In this document: positions 1 through 8,163 of the stretch, in pieces
Layout of the letters: each line of letters opens with the position of its first letter
Numbering within the stretch: the first letter of the stretch is position 1
Assembly: GCF_008035925.1 (NCBI RefSeq)
Contig: NZ_CP036264.1
Coordinates: 8,933,121 to 8,997,120 of the forward strand
Length of the DNA: 64,000 bases
Reading direction: 5' to 3'
Origin: Stieleria maiorica
GTDB lineage: Bacteria; Planctomycetota; Planctomycetia; Pirellulales; Pirellulaceae
Translations under genes and position numbers: made by a program
Notes under the pieces: model-generated
Told to the model about the DNA's origin: nothing
Database searches by the model: none
The model's input: the letters and a program-made list of their open reading frames with translations, nothing else

Positions 1-2486
1 TGTGCTTTGGGTGTATTGAGACACTCCAGCGTTTTCAAGTCATAGCGGGCGGTTTCATAAACGCCGCCGGCCAGGAAGCGGAGTTCACCGTCGACGATCG
101 TCAAGTTGCCTTGCAGACTGATTCCGTTGTTGACTTCTTGCTGCAAGGTTCCCGAAGTCGTGTTGGAAACTTTCAAGGCGCCGGTTGTCGCATCGAGTGC
201 GACGACGTGGGTGCCGTCGTAGTGCGTGATCCCGGCGGCGGCATAGACCGTGTCGCCGTCGACGACCACTCCGCCCGCAACGGGCCATGCCGAAATCAGG
301 TGGTCATAGACCAAAATCCGGTCGCTTTTCGGGCCGACTCGGTAGGACCAAAGAAAACGTCCATCTCCGGCGGCGAAGGCATAGACGCGGCCGTCGGCCG
401 AACCGACATAGACGCGATCGTTGGCAACCGCCGGCGGGTAGTAGATGGGACCCGCCGTGTAGGCCTTCCAAACGCGGTCCCCGTCCCCATCGAATGCTTG
501 CACAACACCGGTCCGATCGGCGATAAACACCATGCCGTCGGCGGTGACCGGCGCGGTCGGCAACGCGTTGCGACAAACCTGGGTGGCCCACCCGGGGCGG
601 ACCTGTTCAGGGATCGTGACGTTGGAAACGTCGGTGCGGGCGTTGTTTCCGCGGTAGGTGGACCAGTCATCGGGATCAATGTCCAGCGGCGCGACTGCCG
701 CATTCGTGTCGCCGCGGACCAATTTGGGTTCGACCGAATCGTCCACTTCGTTTGCGGCATCGTCTCCGGGGCGAAGTGCGATGTTGCCGTACAGCGACAA
801 CTGGCAGCCGCACATCCACGGGCCCCAGTAAAGGTGCCCGCCGGCGACGATCACCCCGTCTTGGCAGGGCGGACGCATCGGATCGATGTGCTGGGCCGTG
901 TTGGATTCGGTCAACACACGAACGGTGCCCCCGCTGGCACGATAGAAGATGCTGTCGGCACAGCCGGTCGCACGCGTGCAGGCGCGGCGGGCAGGAAACG
1001 TCGCCAGCACTTCGCCGGTCTTGTAATCAAACTTCATCCCGCTTTCGGATTTCTGTGGACCGGCCGCCCACACGCCGTCGTCACGCAGGACCAATTGCAG
1101 ATTCCCCGTCTCGTGTGTCCATGCGAGCTTGCCGTCGTGGGCGGAGGCGACGACCATTCGGGCTCGCTGGGGGCCGGCAAAAAACAAGTAGTCTTCGCTG
1201 CACTTCATGTAACACGACGTCGCGTAGCCGGTGATGTAGTGCTGGGCTTTCTGGTTGTCCCCGATCGCATCCAACAGATCCTTGTCGGTGTTCTTCCAGT
1301 TCAGCTTTCCGGTGTACCGATCGATAGAGGCCAGAAATTTACCGGGGCAATAACAAAAGATTTGGCTGTCGTTCATGCACACGGCGCGCGCATCAAGGAA
1401 CTCGTCATCGCGATAGTGCCAAAGTCGTTCTTTCGTCTTGAGATCGATGGCCACGACGGTGCGACCGAATCCGAACGAAGTGCGGGGATCGTTGTAATCG
1501 TGGCCGTCCCACATGCCCCAGGGCCAATGGCCCAGCCCGCGTCGAATGGCCCGTTGCGTTTCCAGCTTGGCTTCCGGGTTGCCGACCAGGGCGAACAGAA
1601 TGCCATGACGCATCGCCATCCACTTCCAGACCGGACCGTCGCTGATTTCGGAATCGACCTTGATCTCGTCAATCGTTTCGCCGGTTTGCCCGTCAATGAT
1701 CTTGCACGCTTCGTGGTCGCCCAAGTAAAGCGCGTCGTCGGTTGCGACCATCGTGTTGCGGTGCAACATGAACCCGGGCGAGAGCGGACGTCGCCACAGG
1801 ATGGTTCCGTTGTAGGCGTTGATGCACAACAGCGTGTTAAGCATCTCGTTCTGGTTGGCTTTGTGGGCGATGTGCCCCATCGCCTTGTAGATCCGTCCGC
1901 CGGCGACCACGGTTTGTTCGGGCATCGGGCTGAATTTCGGATAACCGATGAATTGCGTTCGCAAACTGCCCCGCACCAGTTGGTCGTCGGATTGTGGGTT
2001 GTTGTCGGGTCCGTGATAGGGATGCGACCAGTCGTCGACGCCTTCGGGGACGGGTTTGGTGATGGTTTGATCGCCAAGAAACGCAATCCCCCTGGGGCGG
2101 AGCGTCCGCAAAACTTCTTCGCTCGACGGGGCATCGGTTCCGTAGACCAGGACGCGGTCGGCGATGTTGTTGCCCAGTTGGATCGAGCGTGGTGATCCGA
2201 GATCGACGAACAGACGCGATCCCAAATACCCGGCCGCATCGGCCGCTCGCCGCGCAGCGTCGGCAAGATCCGCATCGTTGGTTTGGCAATAGATCGTCAG
2301 ATCACTTGATCGGCAGAGGTCGATCAAATAGTCGGCTTGGCCGCCGGGCAGACCGACAACGACGACGATCCCTTTGTCGATCTGCATTCGCCGCAGATCC
2401 TCGTCGGCCTGGCCGCCGAAGACCGTCTGGACGCTGCAAAGTGTCATCGCGGCGAAGATGGCCGGAAACGCGAATCGGAGCATCAT
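1..2486 (-). CDS. Secreted PQQ-type beta-propeller protein with N-terminal methyltransferase-like fold (3' end outside window)
   Basis: The minus-strand frame stays open from ATGATG at 2486 to the left edge, giving 828 residues without a stop, so the C-terminus is missing. Residues 1-24 form a Sec signal peptide (MMLRFAFPAIFAAM...). Residues about 36-140 look like a degenerate class I methyltransferase Rossmann fold (VVVVGLPGG glycine loop). A WSHPYHG motif at 153-159 opens the first PQQ-type propeller, and a second propeller begins near residue 600 (DDWSTYRGNN) and continues off the edge with repeats such as VYVGSADGRVYAFAAGDG. The modules match those of the protein at 31811-35701 but in another order. 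Enzymatic activity is unproven; the propellers may bind a redox cofactor or be purely structural. A long plus-strand frame over the same DNA is a codon-bias shadow. Confidence 0.85.
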   Translation of the reverse strand, partial: MMLRFAFPAIFAAMTLCSVQTVFGGQADEDLRRMQIDKGIVVVVGLPGGQADYLIDLCRSSDLTIYCQTNDADLADAARRAADAAGYLGSRLFVDLGSPRSIQLGNNIADRVLVYGTDAPSSEEVLRTLRPRGIAFLGDQTITKPVPEGVDDWSHPYHGPDNNPQSDDQLVRGSLRTQFIGYPKFSPMPEQTVVAGGRIYKAMGHIAHKANQNEMLNTLLCINAYNGTILWRRPLSPGFMLHRNTMVATDDALYLGDHEACKIIDGQTGETIDEIKVDSEISDGPVWKWMAMRHGILFALVGNPEAKLETQRAIRRGLGHWPWGMWDGHDYNDPRTSFGFGRTVVAIDLKTKERLWHYRDDEFLDARAVCMNDSQIFCYCPGKFLASIDRYTGKLNWKNTDKDLLDAIGDNQKAQHYITGYATSCYMKCSEDYLFFAGPQRARMVVASAHDGKLAWTHETGNLQLVLRDDGVWAAGPQKSESGMKFDYKTGEVLATFPARRACTRATGCADSIFYRASGGTVRVLTESNTAQHIDPMRPPCQDGVIVAGGHLYWGPWMCGCQLSLYGNIALRPGDDAANEVDDSVEPKLVRGDTNAAVAPLDIDPDDWSTYRGNNARTDVSNVTIPEQVRPGWATQVCRNALPTAPVTADGMVFIADRTGVVQAFDGDGDRVWKAYTAGPIYYPPAVANDRVYVGSADGRVYAFAAGDGRFLWSYRVGPKSDRILVYDHLISAWPVAGGVVVDGDTVYAAAGITHYDGTHVVALDATTGALKVSNTTSGTLQQEVNNGISLQGNLTIVDGELRFLAGGVYETARYDLKTLECLNTPKA

Positions 2487-2806
2487 CGGATCGTCCCGTC
2501 GTTAGGGGGTGACTGCATCGACGAATTGGCACTGGCGAATTGGCCCTGGCCGATCAGCCATTGTAGCGTTCCCGAATGTCGTGGGGCGAATTGACGAAGT
2601 ACAAGTCCGTGGTGCGAGTCTGCCCCGGAACGAGTCCCTCAGCTGATGCATGCAACTCGGATCGGACCGACAAGTTGGCATCTCAGGCTGCAAGCGGTTA
2701 GAATCGAATGTGTGGAAGGCCGGCCGATGATTGGCGTTTTGGCGACTTCCACTCCCGCCCCCCCCGGCCGCTCTCGGCCCCCTCCTTGCACTTGCGGAAT
2801 CAGCCG
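2487..2806. other. Intergenic gap between divergent genes
   Basis: About 320 bp separates the minus-strand propeller gene from the plus-strand DUF1592 gene, so promoters for both should lie here. I see no repeat family, RNA gene or clear terminator in it. The plus-strand frame can be extended back to 2708, so part of the gap could be coding if that start is used. Confidence 0.5.
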
Positions 2807-4894
2807 GTGAGCTCGAACCACGCATTCCAGAAATGGTCGGCAACCGTGATTGCCACCTCGATCATGCTGCTAGGCAGTCTCCCACAATGGTGCCTGGCGA
2901 ATGAAACCGATGCGTTTGCCGAAATCATCGCGCCTGCTTTGAAGACTCATTGCATCAAATGTCATGGTGAAAACGGCGAACGGGAAGGCGACGTCGATTT
3001 GTTGGCGGTACGGGGCGAAGGGCTGAGGGACAACACGGAATTGGTACGCGGGCTGATCGATGTCCTGGACCTGGAAGCGATGCCGCCCGAAGACGAACCG
3101 CCACTGGATCCGCAGTTGCGCCGTCGATTGATCACGGAACTGAAAGGGATCCTGCAAACGGCCATCGACCAGAAAAAGGCGTTCGCGCACGCTCCGATTC
3201 GCCGCATGAATCGCTTTCAATACAACAATGCCGTCATCGATCTGTTCGATTTGAATTGCACCGTGTTCACCTTGCCCGAACGGATGATGCGAGAGCACCG
3301 GGGGTACTTCAAACCGCAAACCGGTCAGATGGACGACGCGGTTTGGGTGGGAAGCCGGCCGCTAGGCAAATCACAATTGATCGAACCACGGTTGGCCGGG
3401 GTTGCAGCGTTTCCACAGGACTTGCGAGCCGAACACGGATTCGACAATCGGGGCGATCACCTGTCATTGTCGCCACTGTTGATGGAATCATTCTTGTCGC
3501 TGGGGCAATCGATCACCGACAGCCCGGACTTTCACCCGCAGAACGTCGGGATCTGGGCGACATTCTTTGCCGCACCGGATGACGACACGGAGCTGGAGAC
3601 AGAAGTCAGGCGTCGTCTGGAGCCCTTTTTGACGCGGGCGTTTCGACGTCCGGTCGACGATGCCGATCTGGATCGCTACGTCCATTTCACCTTGCGTCAA
3701 CTCGCCGCTGGAGTCGAGTTTTCCGATGCCATGAAATCGATCGCCGCCGCTGCGATTTCGTCGCCCAAGTTCCTGTATCGCTATGACAAGTCAAGCGAGT
3801 CGGCGACGGCGGCACCCGTGGATGACTTGGAACTCGCGTCGCGATTGTCGTTTTTCCTGTGGGGCAGCATCCCCGATCGCGAGTTGCTTGATCTGGCCAT
3901 CGCGGGGCAGTTGAAACGTCCGGCCAGCTTGGACGCCCAGATCACTCGGATGCTCCATGACGAAAAGCTGAAACGGTTTTGCGACTCGTTTCCGGCGCAG
4001 TGGCTTCAATTGGAACGGATCATCTCCTCGGTCCCCGATCCGAAGAAGTATCCCGATTTCTACTTCGCCAAGTACCGCGACAGCATGCATATGATGATCG
4101 AACCGCTGCTGTTGTTCGAAACGGTGTTGATCGAAAACCATCCCATTACACAGCTGATCGATTCAGATTTCACCTACCGTTCGGTGTTGTTGGAAGACGC
4201 TTACGGGGAGCTTCGCAGCGAGCCGTCGGATGTCAAAAAGACCGGTGGCGGCGCGGTGACGGTGTTGCCGTTTTATCGCGTCCCCGTGTCGGATCGACGA
4301 AGCGGCGGCGTGATCACCAACGCGGCGGTGATGACGATGACGTCCGGCCCCGAGAGGACGCAGCCGATCACACGCGGCGCCTGGATCGCGACGGTGATTT
4401 TCAACAACCCGCCCGAACCGCCGCCGGCCGACGTGCCGCCGCTGGGTGAAAAACCGGCCGCCGGCGAAGAGCATTTGACGCTTCGCGAGCGGCTTTCGCT
4501 GCACCGCGAGCGGAGCGATTGCAAGGGCTGTCACGAGCAGATCGACCCGCTGGGGTTTGCGCTGGAAAACTTCGACCCGGTCGGGCGGTGGCGTGCAGAA
4601 TATGAGAACGGACGATCGGTCGATGTCTCGGGCACGCTGTTTCGCAAGCACGCGTTCAACGATGTCGTCGAATTCAAGGACGCGATCCTGGCCGAGAAAG
4701 ACCGTTTTGCCCGCGGGCTGGCCGGACACCTGCTGGCCTTCGCGCTCGCCCGTGAACTGACCGCCGCCGACCAGATCGCCCTCGACCAGATCGCTTCGAC
4801 CGCCGCGGCCGACGGCTACAAGATCCAGACCCTGATCCGCGAAGTGATCCTGAGTGATCCCTTTCAAAGCAAGACAAACCCCAAAGCCCAATGA
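2807..4894 (+). CDS. Secreted DUF1592/DUF1588/DUF1585 planctomycete cytochrome-like protein
   Basis: About 695 residues from GTG 2807, chosen because it gives a plausible signal peptide (hydrophobic stretch ending near WCLA). The frame also has an upstream ATG at 2708, but that would add 33 arginine/proline-rich residues before the signal. A c-type heme motif CIKCH lies at about residues 49-53, followed by a conserved IRRMNRFQYNNAVIDLF block (DUF1587-like), FRRPVDDADLDRY (DUF1595-like), the DUF1592 core, and a second CKGCH near residue 571 inside DUF1588 (CHEQIDPLGFALENFDPVGRWR spread), then DUF1585. The gene precedes a DUF1552 gene by 13 bp, the usual pairing of these families. Export and heme binding are inferred; no substrate is known. 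Confidence 0.9.
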   Translation: MSSNHAFQKWSATVIATSIMLLGSLPQWCLANETDAFAEIIAPALKTHCIKCHGENGEREGDVDLLAVRGEGLRDNTELVRGLIDVLDLEAMPPEDEPPLDPQLRRRLITELKGILQTAIDQKKAFAHAPIRRMNRFQYNNAVIDLFDLNCTVFTLPERMMREHRGYFKPQTGQMDDAVWVGSRPLGKSQLIEPRLAGVAAFPQDLRAEHGFDNRGDHLSLSPLLMESFLSLGQSITDSPDFHPQNVGIWATFFAAPDDDTELETEVRRRLEPFLTRAFRRPVDDADLDRYVHFTLRQLAAGVEFSDAMKSIAAAAISSPKFLYRYDKSSESATAAPVDDLELASRLSFFLWGSIPDRELLDLAIAGQLKRPASLDAQITRMLHDEKLKRFCDSFPAQWLQLERIISSVPDPKKYPDFYFAKYRDSMHMMIEPLLLFETVLIENHPITQLIDSDFTYRSVLLEDAYGELRSEPSDVKKTGGGAVTVLPFYRVPVSDRRSGGVITNAAVMTMTSGPERTQPITRGAWIATVIFNNPPEPPPADVPPLGEKPAAGEEHLTLRERLSLHRERSDCKGCHEQIDPLGFALENFDPVGRWRAEYENGRSVDVSGTLFRKHAFNDVVEFKDAILAEKDRFARGLAGHLLAFALARELTAADQIALDQIASTAAADGYKIQTLIREVILSDPFQSKTNPKAQ

Positions 4895-4907
4895 TTCCCA
4901 AAGCACA

Positions 4908-6266
4908 ATGATGATGCAGCCTACTTCACGACGGACCTTTCTGCGCGGACTCGGCGGTGCGGCACTCTCGTTGCCTTGGATGGAGAGCTTGGTTTCGGCA
5001 GGCGATTCGACCGGCGTGCCCAAACGGATGGCCCATCTCTATGTGCCGATCGGTGTCGTCCGACGCGGCTTCTTTCCGGGTGAGGCCAACGATGTGATCC
5101 CCAAAGGGAACCTGGGGAACGTGATGGCATCACTCGGAAAACAGGATCCGTACTTCAGCGTCAATCCGCTGGGCGAATTGACGCCGACGATGCAGCCGCT
5201 GGATCCGTACAAGAACAAGATTAATTTGATCACCGGGATGGACCGGACGTTCCAGCAGGGCACCGACGTGCACGCCCAGTGCGCTTCGTGCTATTTGAGC
5301 AGTGCCCAGCCGTACACGATCAAAGGCACCGCGTGGCCGCTGGATCGGACGCTGGATCATCTGGTTGCCGATCAGGTCGGCCAAACGACACCTTTTCCGA
5401 CGCTTGAGTTCAGCTGCAACAGCCACCGCGACAACAAAGAATCGATCTACTTTGACAACATTTCCTGGTACGGCACGGGACATTTGGCTCCGTCGATCCG
5501 CGACCCCCGCAAGATGTACCATCGGCTGTTTTCGACTCAGGAAATCGATCGTTACCGCGACGTGACCGACTTGGTCTTGGAAGACGCCCGATCGCTGCAA
5601 CGCGACCTGGGGTACACCGATCGCGTCAAGTTTGACGAATACTTTGATTCGATTCGCACGATTGAAACACAGATGGATCGATTGGAGGGCATGAAGGCGG
5701 AACTGGCAAAAGTCGATTTCGAAGAACCGCCCGAAGCCTATTTGCCTCGCGGCGAGTACATCCGTTTGATGGGCGATCTGATGGTGGTCGCCCTGCAAAC
5801 CGGGTTGACGAATGTCACCACGTTCATGGTCGGGCCGGAGCGTTGGGACACGCCGTTCCTGTTCGAAAGCCTGTTCGATTCACCGCGAAGCCATCACCAG
5901 ATGTCGCATAACCAAACGAAGATGATTGACGATCTGTTGAAAGTCGATCGTTTTCACATGGAGCAATACGCGTACTTGATCGACAAGATGGATCGCGTGG
6001 AAGAGTCCGACGGGACATCGTTGTTGGACAACACCCTGTTCACATACGGGTCGGGGCTCGGCGATGGTTCGACGCACCAATACAACGACTTGCCGATCAT
6101 CGTCGCCGGTGGCGGGGAAAGCGTTCAGTCCGGCCAGCACATCAACATGCCCGAAGGCACGCCGCTGGCCAATTTGTGGCTGACCCAGGCACGTTTGATG
6201 GGGTTGGACATAAAACGATTCGCCGACAGCACCGGCACCGTCGATCCGCTGCTGGCCGAACGGTAG
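4908..6266 (+). CDS. DUF1552 domain protein, Tat-type signal
   Basis: About 452 residues starting at the first of three consecutive ATG codons (4908), 13 bp after the DUF1592 gene stop. The N-terminus SRRTFLRGLGGAALSLPW is a twin-arginine signal. The rest matches DUF1552, a family related to DUF1501/sulfatase-like alkaline phosphatase folds, with typical segments such as MAHLYVPIGVVRRGFFP, LITGMDRTFQQGTDVHAQCASCYLS (in part) and TLFTYGSGLGDGSTHQYNDLP. DUF1552 genes almost always sit behind DUF1592-type genes, as here, suggesting a joint exported complex. No catalytic function is established. Translationally it is probably coupled to the preceding gene. Confidence 0.9.
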   Translation: MMMQPTSRRTFLRGLGGAALSLPWMESLVSAGDSTGVPKRMAHLYVPIGVVRRGFFPGEANDVIPKGNLGNVMASLGKQDPYFSVNPLGELTPTMQPLDPYKNKINLITGMDRTFQQGTDVHAQCASCYLSSAQPYTIKGTAWPLDRTLDHLVADQVGQTTPFPTLEFSCNSHRDNKESIYFDNISWYGTGHLAPSIRDPRKMYHRLFSTQEIDRYRDVTDLVLEDARSLQRDLGYTDRVKFDEYFDSIRTIETQMDRLEGMKAELAKVDFEEPPEAYLPRGEYIRLMGDLMVVALQTGLTNVTTFMVGPERWDTPFLFESLFDSPRSHHQMSHNQTKMIDDLLKVDRFHMEQYAYLIDKMDRVEESDGTSLLDNTLFTYGSGLGDGSTHQYNDLPIIVAGGGESVQSGQHINMPEGTPLANLWLTQARLMGLDIKRFADSTGTVDPLLAER

Positions 6267-6330
6267 CGGATGACAGGCCACTGGCTAACGCCACGTGCTG
6301 GCATCCCATGCCGGCAAGAGGCGGCAGCCG

Positions 6331-6355
6331 TGCCAGCGGGACGCGTCAGCGAGCG
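6331..6355 (+). repeat. Short dispersed repeat, copy 1
   Basis: A 25-bp segment reading TGCCAGCGGGACGCGTCAGC then GAGCG. It recurs with one change at 60547-60571. Both copies lie a few tens of bases downstream of a stop codon and upstream of a plus-strand start. Confidence 0.65.
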
Positions 6356-6407
6356 GCACGTGACACTACCAGACAGACCATCCTCTTCGACACCTCTCGA
6401 GAAAGCC

Positions 6408-7739
6408 ATGGACTCACCCAACCCTAATCTGCGATCCGCCGCGTTACTCGTCTTCCTACTGCTCGCCTCGGTCGCCAACGCGGCCGACAAACCCAACATC
6501 CTGATCGTGTTTACAGACGATCAAGGCTACGGCGACCTGGGCTGTTACGGAAGCGAAACCAACAAGACGCCGCGTTTGGACCAGTTGGCGGCCGAGGGGA
6601 CTCGGTTCACTTCGTTCTACTCCCAGACCGTTTGCGGGCCGTCGCGATCGGCGCTATTGACCGGACGCTACCCGCTTCGCAGCAAGGGTTGGGGCATGCC
6701 GGCTTCGGAAATCACCTTTGCCGAATTGATTCGCCCGGCGGGATACCAGACGGCTTGCATCGGCAAGTGGGATGTGTCCAATCGAAAGGCGATCCTGGAT
6801 CGGATGCCGCTTGCCCAGGGATTCGATTATTACTTCGGGACCTTGGGGGCGAACGACGGCGGCAACGTTCGATTTCATGAGAACAACGAACCGGCCGGGG
6901 CGACCGACGACATGGGCAGCCTGACCACGCTGTACACGGACAAGGCGATCGACTTTCTGAAAGAGAAACGCGATCCGGAAAAGCCGTTTGTGCTGTATCT
7001 GGCCCACACGATGATGCACACGATCATCGACGCGTCGGATCGATTTCGCGGCCAATCGGATGGCGGACTTTATGGCGACGTTGTCGAAGAATTCGATTAC
7101 GAAACGGGACGGCTGCTTGACGTCCTTGATGAATTGGGACTGAGCGAAAACACATTGGTGATCTACACCAGTGACAACGGGCCTTGGAATCAACCCAAAT
7201 ACACCGACAGGAAAAAGGGGCATCCGAAAGGATCGATTTTCTGGGGTGCCTCCGGTCCGCTTCGCAACGGCAAGGGATCTCCGTACGAGGGCGGGTATCG
7301 GCTGCCCTGCATCGTGCGATGGCCCGGCAAGGTGCCGGCCGGACGGGTTTCGGACGCGATGTTTGCGACCATCGACTTCATGCCGACTTTTGCGAATCTG
7401 GCCGGATTTGAAGTCCCGACCGACCGCCGGATCGACGGCATCGATCAAACCGACCTGTTGCTCGGAAAACGCGACACCGGTCGGGAGCATTTCTACTTCA
7501 ACAACGCCGGCGTGCGTCTGGGCAATTTGAAATACCTCAAACCCGACGCCTACTTTCACGGCTACGCGATTGAAGACGATCGGCCGAAGATTGAAGAACT
7601 CTATGACCTGGAGTCTGATCTCGGCGAGCAAACCAACCTGGCCGCCAAGGAACCCGAGAAGGTCGCGAAGCTAAGGGCGCTGATGAAGTCAATCGAAGGG
7701 AGTGACCCGCCGGAAACGTCACCGATTCAGATCAAGTAG
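6408..7739 (+). CDS. Secreted type I sulfatase
   Basis: About 443 residues from ATG 6408, which gives a clean Sec signal peptide (LRSAALLVFLLLASVANA). The frame is open further upstream, but that extension covers a dispersed repeat. Metal-binding DD at residues 37-38 (VFTDDQGYGDLGCYG) and the formylglycine signature CGPSR with Cys76 identify the formylglycine-dependent sulfatase (arylsulfatase) family. Further family blocks are GKWD, YTSDNGPW and the C-terminal YDLESDLGEQTNLA. It lies 141 bp behind the DUF1552 gene and may be co-transcribed with it. Likely role is removal of sulfate esters from polysaccharides outside the cytoplasm; an anaerobic-type or FGE-type maturase must act in trans and is not in this window. 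Confidence 0.93.
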   Translation: MDSPNPNLRSAALLVFLLLASVANAADKPNILIVFTDDQGYGDLGCYGSETNKTPRLDQLAAEGTRFTSFYSQTVCGPSRSALLTGRYPLRSKGWGMPASEITFAELIRPAGYQTACIGKWDVSNRKAILDRMPLAQGFDYYFGTLGANDGGNVRFHENNEPAGATDDMGSLTTLYTDKAIDFLKEKRDPEKPFVLYLAHTMMHTIIDASDRFRGQSDGGLYGDVVEEFDYETGRLLDVLDELGLSENTLVIYTSDNGPWNQPKYTDRKKGHPKGSIFWGASGPLRNGKGSPYEGGYRLPCIVRWPGKVPAGRVSDAMFATIDFMPTFANLAGFEVPTDRRIDGIDQTDLLLGKRDTGREHFYFNNAGVRLGNLKYLKPDAYFHGYAIEDDRPKIEELYDLESDLGEQTNLAAKEPEKVAKLRALMKSIEGSDPPETSPIQIK

Positions 7740-7962
7740 TACCTCGCCGGACGACGGCGTTCTGGCGTCGCCGGGCTGGCCAGAAGACCAACAACGCTAA
7801 ACTTCGCGGCACTGCGCCGGAGCGTGGAAAACGCTGGGGATCCTCTTGCTGGAGGTCGTGCGGTTTTTAGTCTCTGAAATTACAAGAGTTCACGACTTCA
7901 TGCTCCCTGGCAGGGAGGGTTCTTGTCTTAACTTGGTGCCTATGCCCCTCGCTGCGTTCGCC

Positions 7963-8106
7963 CCTCCTGCCAAGCATTGGTGTCTACACAAGTCGGCTCG
8001 CATTAGGCAGACTGCTGGCCCCCTCATCCCCAGCCCTTCTCCCCCGCAAAGCCGGGGGAGAAGGGAGCCACGAAAAGTTGTGTAGACACCAATGCCAGCC
8101 AGGAGG
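7963..8106. repeat. Palindromic MITE-like element with nested hairpin
   Basis: Outer arms CATTGGTGTCTACACAA (7975-7991) and its exact reverse complement (8078-8094) are 17 bp, and the similarity continues outward (CCTCCTG at 7964-7970, CAGGAGG at 8100-8106). Inside, a perfect 13-bp stem CCCTTCTCCCCCG (8034-8046) pairs with 8053-8065 across a CAAAGC loop. The gap between the convergent sulfatase and histidine kinase genes (7740-8163) holds this element and a half copy of repeat family A; I see no gene in it. The inner hairpin could act as a bidirectional terminator, but no T-tract follows it. Confidence 0.85.
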
Positions 8107-8125
8107 ATTAATTTGAAAAACTGCA

Positions 8126-8150
8126 CCACCCTCTGGCGAAGGTAGCTACG
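8126..8150. repeat. Repeat family A, half copy
   Basis: Ends in CTGGCGAAGGTAGCTACG, the right arm of the family A element seen complete at 13022-13083, 18281-18355, 44820-44890 and 48000-48071. It sits 13 bp past the stop of the histidine kinase gene. Confidence 0.75.
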
Positions 8151-8163
8151 ACGGGGCGAAGAT

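Noticed and set aside
111-2195. 694-codon open frame on the plus strand
   Set aside because: It has no recognisable domain and mirrors the minus-strand propeller gene, whose frame gives a signal peptide and clear repeats. Long antisense frames are expected with this GC-rich codon usage.
8034-8065. Rho-independent terminator
   Set aside because: The stem is perfect but lacks a T-tract on either side and is nested in a larger palindrome, so I list it as part of the repeat only.
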